From: Lachnospiraceae bacterium | Lineage (GTDB): Bacteria; Bacillota; Clostridia; Lachnospirales; Lachnospiraceae | Reading direction: 5' to 3' | Length of the DNA stretch: 34,592 nt | Assembly: GCA_015057955.1 (NCBI GenBank) | Contig: SVDE01000014.1 | Coordinates: 1 to 34,592, forward strand | Shown here: positions 9,424-17,477 of the stretch, piece after piece | Layout: every line of letters begins with the position of its first letter | How positions within the stretch are numbered: position 1 is the stretch's first letter | The notes under the pieces: model-generated | Databases searched by the model: none | What the model was told of the DNA's origin: nothing | What the model saw: the letters and a program-made list of their open reading frames with translations, nothing else | Program-made: the position numbers and the translations under genes

Positions 9424-10320
9424 GTGAGCAGTATATGGCATACACTTGTTTCATATATAAGGCAGTATTTCTCGATAACTTCGATATCTGTGAGCGATAT
9501 TATTGAGATGCTGATAATCGCGTTCCTCTTTTATGAGATCATGCTGTGGTTCAAGAAGACCAGGGCGTGGGCTCTGTTCAAGGGCATAGTGATCATCCTG
9601 GTCATAGTCCTGGCGGCAGCGGTACTCCAGTTCAATACTATCCTCTGGATCGCGAGTAAAACGGTCGGGGTAGGCTTGATCGGTATCATTATCATATTCC
9701 AGCCTGAATTGAGGCGTGCTCTCGAACAGCTCGGAAAAGGAAAACTCTACCGTAAGATACTGGGCGTTGGCAGGGACAAGATCAGGATATCTGACAGGGA
9801 CATTGATGAGATCCTGGAAGCGGTAAGGGTAATGAGCGATGCCCATACCGGCGCCCTCATCTGCCTTGAAAAGGACATCGGCCTCGGTGAATATGAAAAT
9901 ACAGGAATAAAACTGGATAGTGACATATCCAGGCAGCTGATAATAAATATATTTGAAAATAAGACTCCGCTTCATGACGGTGCGATCATCATACGCGATG
10001 ACAAGATCGTTGCGGCGACATGTTATCTGCCCATGTCTGAAAACCTGTCGCTCAACAAGCAGTACGGGACCAGGCACAGGGCTGCGGTCGGCCTGAGCGA
10101 AGTCACAGATGCTATGACGATCGTTGTATCTGAGGAGACGGGAGACATATCGATCGCGATGGCAGGCGAACTGGAAGAAAAGGTCAGCGTGACTGATCTT
10201 AAGAACCGTCTGCTCACATACCAGAAGTCCGGGATTGACAGCGGACTGATCAGCAAAATAAAGAAAGGAGCCGGCACTGATGAAATTCAAACAGTTAGTT
10301 CAGAAGTGGATAATAAATAA
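9424..10320 (+). CDS. cdaA: Diadenylate cyclase CdaA (DAC domain, TM N-terminus)
   Basis: GTG start; N-terminal TM helices; FQPELRRALEQLGKG; LHDGAIIIRDDKIVAATCYLP and GTRHRAAVGLSE DAC motifs. Confidence 0.95.
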   Translation: MSSIWHTLVSYIRQYFSITSISVSDIIEMLIIAFLFYEIMLWFKKTRAWALFKGIVIILVIVLAAAVLQFNTILWIASKTVGVGLIGIIIIFQPELRRALEQLGKGKLYRKILGVGRDKIRISDRDIDEILEAVRVMSDAHTGALICLEKDIGLGEYENTGIKLDSDISRQLIINIFENKTPLHDGAIIIRDDKIVAATCYLPMSENLSLNKQYGTRHRAAVGLSEVTDAMTIVVSEETGDISIAMAGELEEKVSVTDLKNRLLTYQKSGIDSGLISKIKKGAGTDEIQTVSSEVDNK

Positions 10321-11353
10321 CTGGCAATACAAACTGCTGGCTCTTGTATTTGCGTTTATACTCTGGCTGGTGATCGTAAATATCCAGGATCCGGAGATCA
10401 CAAGGACCATTTACGGAATACCGGTAGTAAGTGAGAATGTTGAAGCTCTTGAGGGCGATGATTATGTGTGGTCGATAGCTTCAGGCGAGACTGCCACGGT
10501 AGTCGTAACCGGAAAAAAGAGCATTGTCGGAGGTCTGACAGTAAATGATTTCTATGCATATGCGAACTATGAGGAGCTCTCGTTAACGCATGCCATTCCG
10601 ATCAAGGTCCAGCTCACGGGCAGCAAGACGGTTTACGCAAACGATGTCAGCATCAGAGTACAGACTACGAGCATGATACTTACGCTCGAAGATATCTCAA
10701 GCAAACTGATCCCTGTTGAGGTCGTGTATGTTGGCGACCTGCCTGAAGACAAGAGCATGGACTCGGTGACGGTTGATCCCAAAGAGATAGAAGTCAGGGC
10801 TCCGAGCAGCACGCTTGATACGATCACCAGGATAGAAGCTGTCATCAATACTGATGATGTAGCGAATGGAGTGACATTAAGGGCAACTCCTGTACTGTAT
10901 GACTACACCGGAAGCGTGGTGAGCATAGGCGTTGATGACATATCAACGAACTGCAGCGAAGTATTGGTGTCTTTTGAAATAAGCAGCATTAAGACGGTTG
11001 AACTGAGGGCAGGTACTTCCGGCACGCCGGCGGAAGGATATGAAGTAGGCAACATCTCATACTCATTTGATTCTGTGGTGCTGAAGGGCAGCGAAGAAGC
11101 TCTGGAAGGCCTGGACTACATAAGGATACCAAACTCAAGGGTTTCCCTTGCAGGCGCGAAAGAAGATGTAGTGGTAAAGGTTGATATCACCGAATATCTT
11201 CCTGAGGGAGTAGAGATATTTGACAATAACATAAACGTGGTGATAACAGTAAGGATAAGGGAGAAACCGACAGAGACCACTACGGCCGAGACTACATCGG
11301 AGACGGTGGCAGCAGATGCTGCGGCGCAGGAGACCACGTCTGCCCAGCCCTGA
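10280..11353 (+). CDS. cdaR: YbbR-domain regulator CdaR
   Basis: Single N-terminal TM (YKLLALVFAFILWLVIVNI) followed by YbbR-like repeats; overlaps cdaA by 41 nt; Thr-rich C-terminal tail. Confidence 0.9.
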   Translation: MKFKQLVQKWIINNWQYKLLALVFAFILWLVIVNIQDPEITRTIYGIPVVSENVEALEGDDYVWSIASGETATVVVTGKKSIVGGLTVNDFYAYANYEELSLTHAIPIKVQLTGSKTVYANDVSIRVQTTSMILTLEDISSKLIPVEVVYVGDLPEDKSMDSVTVDPKEIEVRAPSSTLDTITRIEAVINTDDVANGVTLRATPVLYDYTGSVVSIGVDDISTNCSEVLVSFEISSIKTVELRAGTSGTPAEGYEVGNISYSFDSVVLKGSEEALEGLDYIRIPNSRVSLAGAKEDVVVKVDITEYLPEGVEIFDNNINVVITVRIREKPTETTTAETTSETVAADAAAQETTSAQP

Positions 11354-11371
11354 AAAGAAAGGATACGCATT

Positions 11372-12385
11372 TTGAAAGTATTAGTTACCGGCGGAACCGG
11401 TTTTATAGGAAGTCATACACTTGTTGAGCTCATTGAAGCAGGCCATGATGTTGTAGTGGTTGACAATCTGGTCAACTCTTCAGCTGAATCTCTGAACAGG
11501 GTCGCACAGATCACAGGGACAGAGCCGGTATTCTATGAGGGAGACATAAGAGATCAGAACCTGCTCCTTGACATATTCGGAAAAGAAGCCCCTGAAGCGG
11601 TCATTCATTTCGCGGGACTGAAGGCAGTTGGCGAATCCTCCTCAAAACCGCTTGAATACTACGACAACAACATAGCCGGAACGATCACTCTCTTAAAAGC
11701 CATGAAAGAGAGCGGATGTAAGAACATCATATTTTCTTCATCCGCGACAGTATATGGAAAACCTGAAAGTGTTCCCATCAGAGAGGACTTCAAGGTTGGT
11801 GAGGTGACCAATCCCTACGGAAGGACCAAGCTCATGATAGAGCAGATACTTCAGGATATCTATGCTGCTGACAACAGCTGGAATGTCATCCTGCTCAGGT
11901 ATTTTAATCCCATAGGAGCTCATAAGAGCGGCCTGATGGGAGAGGATCCCCAGGGTATCCCCAACAATCTGCTCCCGTATATCGCAAAGGTTGCTGTCGG
12001 TCAGCTTGATCATATAAATGTATTCGGAAATGATTATGATACCAAGGACGGAACAGGCGTAAGGGACTATATCCATGTAGTGGATCTTGCTTACGGCCAT
12101 GTGAAGGCGCTTGAAAAGATAAGCGAAGCTCCGGGACTTAAGATATATAACCTCGGAACGGGCAACGGTTACAGTGTGCTCGAGATGATCAGGGCGTTCA
12201 GCAAGGCATGCGGAAGGGATCTTCCTTATGTAATCGCGGACAGGCGCCCGGGTGACATTGACGTATGCTATGCGGATCCGGCGCTGGCTAAGAAGGAACT
12301 TGGCTGGGAAGCTAAACGCGGCATTGAGGAAATGTGCGAAGATGCCTGGAGATGGCAGAGCAATAACCCTACAGGTTACAGATAA
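11372..12385 (+). CDS. galE: UDP-glucose 4-epimerase
   Basis: TTG start; VLVTGGTGFIGSHTLVELIEAGHDVVVVDNLVNSS; SSSATVYG; YGRTK; LRYFNPIGAH; HVVDLAYGHVKAL. Confidence 0.95.
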   Translation: MKVLVTGGTGFIGSHTLVELIEAGHDVVVVDNLVNSSAESLNRVAQITGTEPVFYEGDIRDQNLLLDIFGKEAPEAVIHFAGLKAVGESSSKPLEYYDNNIAGTITLLKAMKESGCKNIIFSSSATVYGKPESVPIREDFKVGEVTNPYGRTKLMIEQILQDIYAADNSWNVILLRYFNPIGAHKSGLMGEDPQGIPNNLLPYIAKVAVGQLDHINVFGNDYDTKDGTGVRDYIHVVDLAYGHVKALEKISEAPGLKIYNLGTGNGYSVLEMIRAFSKACGRDLPYVIADRRPGDIDVCYADPALAKKELGWEAKRGIEEMCEDAWRWQSNNPTGYR

Positions 12386-13737
12386 TGAAAAACAGAGATC
12401 AGTATAAGAGACTTACGGAATTCATAGAGGTTGCGTTTATTTTCGCGGTCTTTTCCGTGATATATCTTATCATCTGGACAACTTTATACCAGTACATGGC
12501 GGAGATACCGCTGTTCAGGAGGGGAAACTGGGCGATCGTTGCCTCATATCCTATCCTTCTTTTTGTGTTCGGAAAAGTATTCGGCGCGTTCAAGATGTCG
12601 AGCCGCAGGATAGACATCCTGTTCTCTCATGTTGCGACACACATAGTAGTAAACATCTTAAGCTACTTCATCATAGTACTTGCAACGCGTGTGTATGTTC
12701 CGGTATGGCCGCTGGCCGCCATGTTCATCGGAGAAGTAGTGCTGACCGGCATATGGATCATAGTTGCCAAAAAGATCAACCTGATCCTTTTCCCGACAAG
12801 GCGGATGCTCCTGATCCATGGAGATTATTCCTATAAAGATATAGTGTTCACGATAAACTCGAAAAGCGAGCGCTACATGGTCAAAGAGACCATCAGCTCA
12901 GATGAAGATATAGAAGTGATCAAACAGAGGATATCGGAATATGAATCGATACTAATTTCCGACATCCCGGCCCAGAGAAGGAACGATCTTGTAAAATACT
13001 GCTACGAGATAGGCAAGCGCGTATACATGCTGCCTAAGCTCTCCGATATCCTGATCAGGAGCGCGAGCGATGTCCATGTAGGCGATACCCAGATATTCCT
13101 TCTTAAGAATTACGGGCTTTCCGCAGAGCAGAAGTTCATAAAACGGGCGTTTGATATTGTGGTATCCGGGCTGATGATAGCTGTATCAAGTCCCGTCATG
13201 CTGATCATAGCCATACTTATTCATGCGGAAGACAAAGGTCCGGTGTTCTACAGGCAGGAGAGGCTTACCAGGGATGCGAAGGTCTTTAACATAATCAAGT
13301 TCAGGAGCATGAAAGTCGATGCCGAGAAGATGGGAGCGCAGCTTTCCCAGAAACATGACCCCAGAGTCACAAAAGTCGGCAAGATCTTAAGAGTGAGCCA
13401 TCTGGATGAGCTGCCTCAGCTGTTCAATGTGTTCAAGGGAGACATGTCCATGGTTGGACCGAGGCCGGAACGCCCTCAGATCATGAAGGAGTACATGGAA
13501 AATGTACCGGAATTTGTTTACCGCCTCAAGGTAAAGGGAGGGATCACAGGATACGCGCAGGTCTATGGCAAGTACAATACGACGCCTTATAACAAACTGC
13601 GGCTGGACCTCATATATATACAGAATTATTCACTGTGGCTGGACATCAAATGCTTTGTCTCAACGATCAAAGTTGTGTTCAGAAAAGAGACCTCCGAGGG
13701 GGTTGAAGACAGCCAGATCACTGCCATTAAAAAATAA
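12385..13737 (+). CDS. Polyprenyl glycosylphosphotransferase (initiating undecaprenyl-phosphate sugar transferase)
   Basis: N-terminal TM helices; C-terminal FKRAFDIVVSG-like, IKFRSMKVDAE, HLDELPQLFNVFKGDMSMVGPRPERP, GITGYAQVYGKYNT. Confidence 0.93.
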   Translation: MKNRDQYKRLTEFIEVAFIFAVFSVIYLIIWTTLYQYMAEIPLFRRGNWAIVASYPILLFVFGKVFGAFKMSSRRIDILFSHVATHIVVNILSYFIIVLATRVYVPVWPLAAMFIGEVVLTGIWIIVAKKINLILFPTRRMLLIHGDYSYKDIVFTINSKSERYMVKETISSDEDIEVIKQRISEYESILISDIPAQRRNDLVKYCYEIGKRVYMLPKLSDILIRSASDVHVGDTQIFLLKNYGLSAEQKFIKRAFDIVVSGLMIAVSSPVMLIIAILIHAEDKGPVFYRQERLTRDAKVFNIIKFRSMKVDAEKMGAQLSQKHDPRVTKVGKILRVSHLDELPQLFNVFKGDMSMVGPRPERPQIMKEYMENVPEFVYRLKVKGGITGYAQVYGKYNTTPYNKLRLDLIYIQNYSLWLDIKCFVSTIKVVFRKETSEGVEDSQITAIKK

Positions 13738-13766
13738 TTGACTTATGTATTGCCGTGTGATATATT
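13738..13766 (+). promoter_or_regulatory. Candidate SigA-type promoter for rpmG-secE-nusG-rplKA
   Basis: TTGACT (13738-13743) N17 TATATT (13761-13766). Confidence 0.55.
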
Positions 13767-13774
13767 CGTATGGC

Positions 13775-13798
13775 AAGAGCGAAAAAACTCTTTTTTTT
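13775..13798 (+). terminator. Weak terminator-like hairpin with T-tract
   Basis: AAGAG-N8-CTCTT followed by a run of T. Confidence 0.4.
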
Positions 13799-13893
13799 GT
13801 GCTTTAAATTTTAAATTTATGCTCCGGACGCGGGGTCCCTCAGGCACAGAAAAGCGTGTTATTTCTACTAAATATTATAAGGAGGGATTTTTT

Positions 13894-14043
13894 GTGAGAA
13901 CAAGGATCACATTAGCATGCACAGAGTGCAAGCAGAGAAACTACAACACAACAAAAGACAAGAAAACTCATCCGGACAGAATGGAGACAATGAAGTACTG
14001 CAAGTTCTGCCGTAAGCATACAATGCATAAGGAGACAAAATAA
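13894..14043 (+). CDS. rpmG: 50S ribosomal protein L33
   Basis: GTG start after [57 protein letters not shown] (49 aa, CxxC pairs). The 13738 ORF start is too long. Confidence 0.95.
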   Translation: MRTRITLACTECKQRNYNTTKDKKTHPDRMETMKYCKFCRKHTMHKETK

Positions 14044-14046
14044 TCC

Positions 14047-14247
14047 ATGTCTGATACAGCTGCTTCAAAGAATAATAAAAAGGGCTTTTTCGAGAACGTG
14101 AAGCGTGAGTTCAAGAAGATCATCTGGCCGGACAAACAGTCTGCTTTCAGACAGGCCGTGCTCATCATCATCACGACTATCATTCTCGGTGTTCTTATCA
14201 AGTTACTGGATACAGGCATTCAGGCGCTTATCGGCCTGATAGCTTAA
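14047..14247 (+). CDS. secE: Preprotein translocase subunit SecE
   Basis: 66 aa; FFENVKREFKKIIWPDKQSAFRQAVLIIITTIILGVLIKLLD; located between rpmG and nusG. Confidence 0.95.
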   Translation: MSDTAASKNNKKGFFENVKREFKKIIWPDKQSAFRQAVLIIITTIILGVLIKLLDTGIQALIGLIA

Positions 14248-14260
14248 TTAAGGAGTTTAT

Positions 14261-14779
14261 ATGGCTGAAGGAGCAAACTGGTATGTAATACATACCTATT
14301 CCGGATATGAGAATAAGGTTAAGGCCAACCTGGAAAAGACAATAGAGAACAGAAAACTTCAGGATCAGATATTTGAAGTTGCGGTGCCGGTACATGATGT
14401 GATCGAGATCAAGAACGGAACACGCAAGCAGGTCCAGAAGAAGCAGTTCCCCGGATATGTTCTTGTAAATATGATCATGAATGACAACACCTGGTATGTT
14501 GTCCGTAATACAAGAGGCGTAACAGGATTTGTCGGACCGGGATCCAAACCCGTTCCGCTTTCCGAAGAGGAGATCAAGCCGCTCATCTCTGCAGGCGAGC
14601 AGATCATGATCTCATTCGAGGTCGGCGACGTTGTAACAGTTGTCAGCGGAGTCTGGGAAGGAACCATAGGCAAGGTCCTCACCGTAAATGAGAACAAACA
14701 GACCGTCACCATCAAGGTAGACATGTTCGGAAGAGAAACACCTGTTGATATCAGTTTTATGGATATCAAGAAATTATAA
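14261..14779 (+). CDS. nusG: Transcription termination/antitermination protein NusG
   Basis: WYVIHTYSGYENKVKANLEK; FPGYVLVNMIMNDNTWYVVRNTRGVTGFVG; C-terminal KOW domain. Confidence 0.98.
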   Translation: MAEGANWYVIHTYSGYENKVKANLEKTIENRKLQDQIFEVAVPVHDVIEIKNGTRKQVQKKQFPGYVLVNMIMNDNTWYVVRNTRGVTGFVGPGSKPVPLSEEEIKPLISAGEQIMISFEVGDVVTVVSGVWEGTIGKVLTVNENKQTVTIKVDMFGRETPVDISFMDIKKL

Positions 14780-14799
14780 AGTAAGAAAGGAAGATTACC

Positions 14800-15225
14800 A
14801 TGGCAAAGAAGATCGATGGTTATATCAAATTACAGATAGAGGCAGGAAAGGCAACACCGGCACCGCCTGTAGGACCTGCTCTTGGTCAGAAGGGTGTTAA
14901 TATCGTACAGTTCACAAAGGAGTTCAATGCCAGAACAGCTGATCAGGCAGGAATGATCATCCCTGTTGTCATCACTGTTTACGCTGACAAGAGCTTCACA
15001 TTCATCACAAAGACACCCCCGGCTCCGATCCTCATCAAGAAGGCTTGCAAGATCGAGTCAGGATCAGGACAGCCCAACAAGAAGAAAGTTGCTACTATCT
15101 CCAAGGCTGATCTTCAGAAGATCGCAGAGACAAAGATGCCGGATCTTAACGCCGGAAGCCTTGAGGCAGCAATGAGCATGATCGCAGGAACCTGCAGATC
15201 CATGGGTGTTGTTGTAGAGGAGTAA
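14800..15225 (+). CDS. rplK: 50S ribosomal protein L11
   Basis: [38 protein letters not shown]. Confidence 0.99.
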   Translation: MAKKIDGYIKLQIEAGKATPAPPVGPALGQKGVNIVQFTKEFNARTADQAGMIIPVVITVYADKSFTFITKTPPAPILIKKACKIESGSGQPNKKKVATISKADLQKIAETKMPDLNAGSLEAAMSMIAGTCRSMGVVVEE

Positions 15226-15258
15226 TATAAGCAAACAGGGCGGAAGCCTTGAAATAAA

Positions 15259-15289
15259 GTGGGAGAGCCGCATGGCTTGCCATTACCAC
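15259..15289 (+). promoter_or_regulatory. Candidate L1-binding translational operator upstream of rplA
   Basis: GTGG-GAG-AGCC-GCAT-GGCT-TGCCATTA-CCAC: two short stems flanking an asymmetric GAG internal loop, directly before the rplA RBS. Confidence 0.5.
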
Positions 15290-15303
15290 AGGAGGTATTT
15301 TAA

Positions 15304-16002
15304 ATGAAACGCGGAAAGAAGTATATTGAGAAAGCAGCTCAGGTAGAGCGCGGAACTCTTTACGATGTTGATGAGGCTATCGCACTCGTAAAGAAGAACG
15401 CAACAGCCAAGTTCAATGAGACTGTAGAAGTCCACATCAGGACCGGATGCGACGGACGTCGTGCCGATCAGATGATCAGAGGAGCAGTTGTTCTTCCCAA
15501 CGGAACAGGCAAGGAAGTCAGAGTCCTGGTATTCGCAAAAGGCGAGAAGGAAAAAGAAGCTCAGGAAGCCGGAGCTGATTTCGTAGGAGCAGAGGAACTC
15601 ATTCCGAAGATCCAGCATGAAAACTGGTTTGAGTATGACGTTATCGTTGCTACACCTGACATGATGGGTGTTGTAGGACGTCTCGGTAAGATCCTCGGAC
15701 CTAAAGGCCTCATGCCTAACCCCAAGGCAGGTACAGTAACAATGGATGTTGCAAAAGCTGTTAAGGAGCTTAAAGCAGGTAAGATCGAGTACAGACTTGA
15801 CAAGGCAAACATCGTACATTGCCCGATCGGAAAAGCAGCATTCACAGAGGATCAGCTTAAAGAGAACTTTAAGGCTCTGCTCGATGCCATCGTTAAGGCT
15901 AAACCCGCAGCTGTAAAGGGAACATATCTTAAGAGCATCACACTTGCATCTACAATGGGCCCCGGCGTCAAGCTGAATGCCCAGAAGATCATGAACGGCT
16001 GA
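15304..16002 (+). CDS. rplA: 50S ribosomal protein L1
   Basis: 232 aa; [32 protein letters not shown]. Confidence 0.99.
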   Translation: MKRGKKYIEKAAQVERGTLYDVDEAIALVKKNATAKFNETVEVHIRTGCDGRRADQMIRGAVVLPNGTGKEVRVLVFAKGEKEKEAQEAGADFVGAEELIPKIQHENWFEYDVIVATPDMMGVVGRLGKILGPKGLMPNPKAGTVTMDVAKAVKELKAGKIEYRLDKANIVHCPIGKAAFTEDQLKENFKALLDAIVKAKPAAVKGTYLKSITLASTMGPGVKLNAQKIMNG

Positions 16003-16015
16003 TCTTAATATAATG

Positions 16016-16044
16016 TTGACATTGACAATTTAATATGTTAGATT
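16016..16044 (+). promoter_or_regulatory. SigA-type promoter for the L10 leader/rplJL
   Basis: TTGACA (16016-16021) N17 TAGATT (16039-16044). Confidence 0.75.
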
Positions 16045-16050
16045 TTCATT

Positions 16051-16103
16051 TGCCGAAGACAGTAGGTGCCCCCGGGCGTAACGTATAACAACCTACCGAG
16101 GAG
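16051..16103 (+). ncRNA. Ribosomal protein L10 leader
   Basis: TGCCGAAGACAGTAGGTGC...ACCTACCGAGG: L10-leader-type stem (GTAGGT/ACCTAC) between rplA and rplJ; boundaries approximate. Confidence 0.85.
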
Positions 16104-16122
16104 ATTTAAGAGAGTTCAACAG

Positions 16123-16153
16123 AACCCTCCCGTCTTTGGCGGGAGGGTTTTTT
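16123..16153 (+). terminator. Intrinsic terminator/attenuator in the L10 leader
   Basis: AACCCTCCCG-TCTTTGG-CGGGAGGGTT followed by TTTT. Confidence 0.9.
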
Positions 16154-16197
16154 AATCCTCATGCGGCAGAAAATAAATACTACAAAGGAGGAGAGAC

Positions 16198-16713
16198 ATG
16201 GCAAAAGTTGAATTGAAACAGCCCGTAGTCCAGGAGATCGCTGAGAATCTTAAAGATGCTCAGTCTGCTGTTGTTGTTGATTACCGCGGACTTACAGTTG
16301 AGCAGGATACAAAGCTCCGTAAGACTTTCCGTGAGGCAGGCGTTGTCTACAAAGTCTACAAGAACACAATGATCAACTTCGCTATCAAGGATACGGCATT
16401 TGAGCCCCTTTCAGTTACTCTTGAAGGACCTACAGCCATCGCGATTGCAAAAGACGATGCGACAGCACCTGCAAGGATCATCAAGAAGTTCGCTGCAGAG
16501 GCTCCTGCACTTGAAGTTAAGGGCGGAATTGTTGACGGCGCATTCTATGACGCCACCGGGATCAAGGCAATAGCCGATATCCCCGGAAGAGATGTTCTCA
16601 TCGGAAGACTTCTCGGAAGCATGCAGTCACCTATTGCTAACTTCGCACGCGTACTTAAACAGATCGCTGAGAAGGATGGAGCACCTGCTGCAGAAGCAGC
16701 TCCCGCAGAGTAA
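16198..16713 (+). CDS. rplJ: 50S ribosomal protein L10
   Basis: VVVDYRGLTVEQDTKLRKTFREAGVVYKVYKNTM. Confidence 0.98.
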   Translation: MAKVELKQPVVQEIAENLKDAQSAVVVDYRGLTVEQDTKLRKTFREAGVVYKVYKNTMINFAIKDTAFEPLSVTLEGPTAIAIAKDDATAPARIIKKFAAEAPALEVKGGIVDGAFYDATGIKAIADIPGRDVLIGRLLGSMQSPIANFARVLKQIAEKDGAPAAEAAPAE

Positions 16714-16782
16714 AAACTGCATAAGTAAACCAGTTCCGGGAAAACCGGAGAAAACACAATCATTAAATGGAGGATAAAAATA

Positions 16783-17157
16783 ATGGCTAAGATTACAGCT
16801 GAAGAACTGATCGCAGCGATCAAAGAAATGTCAGTATTAGAGCTTAACGAGCTTGTTAAGGCTTGTGAAGAAGAGTTTGGAGTTTCAGCAGCAGCAGGTG
16901 TTGTAGTTACAGGACCGGCTGAGGCAGCAGCAGTTGAGGAAGAGAAGACTGAGTTCGATGTAGAGCTTACAGAGATCGGACCTAACAAAGTTAAGGTCAT
17001 CAAGATCGTCCGTGACAACACAGGTCTTGGACTTAAGGAAGCTAAGGAACTCGTTGACAGCGCTCCGAAGGTAATCAAGGAAGGCATCTCTAAGGCAGAG
17101 GCTGAAGACCTTGTTAAGCAGCTTGCTGAGGTTGAGGCAAAGGGTACTATTAAATAA
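16783..17157 (+). CDS. rplL: 50S ribosomal protein L7/L12
   Basis: [46 protein letters not shown]. Confidence 0.99.
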   Translation: MAKITAEELIAAIKEMSVLELNELVKACEEEFGVSAAAGVVVTGPAEAAAVEEEKTEFDVELTEIGPNKVKVIKIVRDNTGLGLKEAKELVDSAPKVIKEGISKAEAEDLVKQLAEVEAKGTIK

Positions 17158-17179
17158 TCAGATAGTGATCCGAAAAAAC

Positions 17180-17210
17180 AGGCTGGTGCATCATGCACCA
17201 GCCTTTTTTG
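17180..17210 (+). terminator. Strong intrinsic terminator after rplL
   Basis: Perfect palindrome AGGCTGGTGCAT-C-ATGCACCAGCCT followed by TTTTT. Confidence 0.95.
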
Positions 17211-17259
17211 ATCCCTTGATAGGATCTGTTAAAAAAATCAAAAAATAAAAAAATAGTGG

Positions 17260-17288
17260 TTGACACCACCTTGACATTTCTGTAAAAT
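17260..17288 (+). promoter_or_regulatory. SigA-type promoter for rpoBC
   Basis: TTGACA (17260-17265) N17 TAAAAT (17283-17288). Confidence 0.8.
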
Positions 17289-17389
17289 GTAATGTGTTTT
17301 ACTGTGGAAAAATATGCACTAACTTTCGATCAGTGTTGATAGTTTATCATGTTTTTTTGCAAAAATCTATAATTATTTGAAAGGAAAAA

Positions 17390-17443
17390 AACCGTCACCG
17401 GAAATCAGCAATATTTAGCGAAACTGAGAGACGGTTGTTTTTT
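17390..17443 (+). promoter_or_regulatory. Candidate attenuator hairpin in the rpoB leader
   Basis: AACCGTC (17390-17396) pairs with GACGGTT (17430-17436), followed by GTTTTTT; lies between the promoter and rpoB ATG. Confidence 0.5.
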
Positions 17444-17477
17444 CTGCAGATAAAATACAGCATAAGGAGTGACTTTA

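Noticed and set aside
9451-10290. 279-aa minus-strand ORF opposite cdaA
   Set aside because: Fully antisense to a conserved DAC-domain protein; composition looks like a shadow frame.
13803-13820. AT-rich inverted repeat TAAATTT-T-AAATTTA
   Set aside because: Very low complexity; expected by chance in an AT-rich spacer.
13738-13893. N-terminal extension of the rpmG ORF
   Set aside because: Extension covers the promoter and leader; L33 starts at GTG 13894 after a strong RBS.
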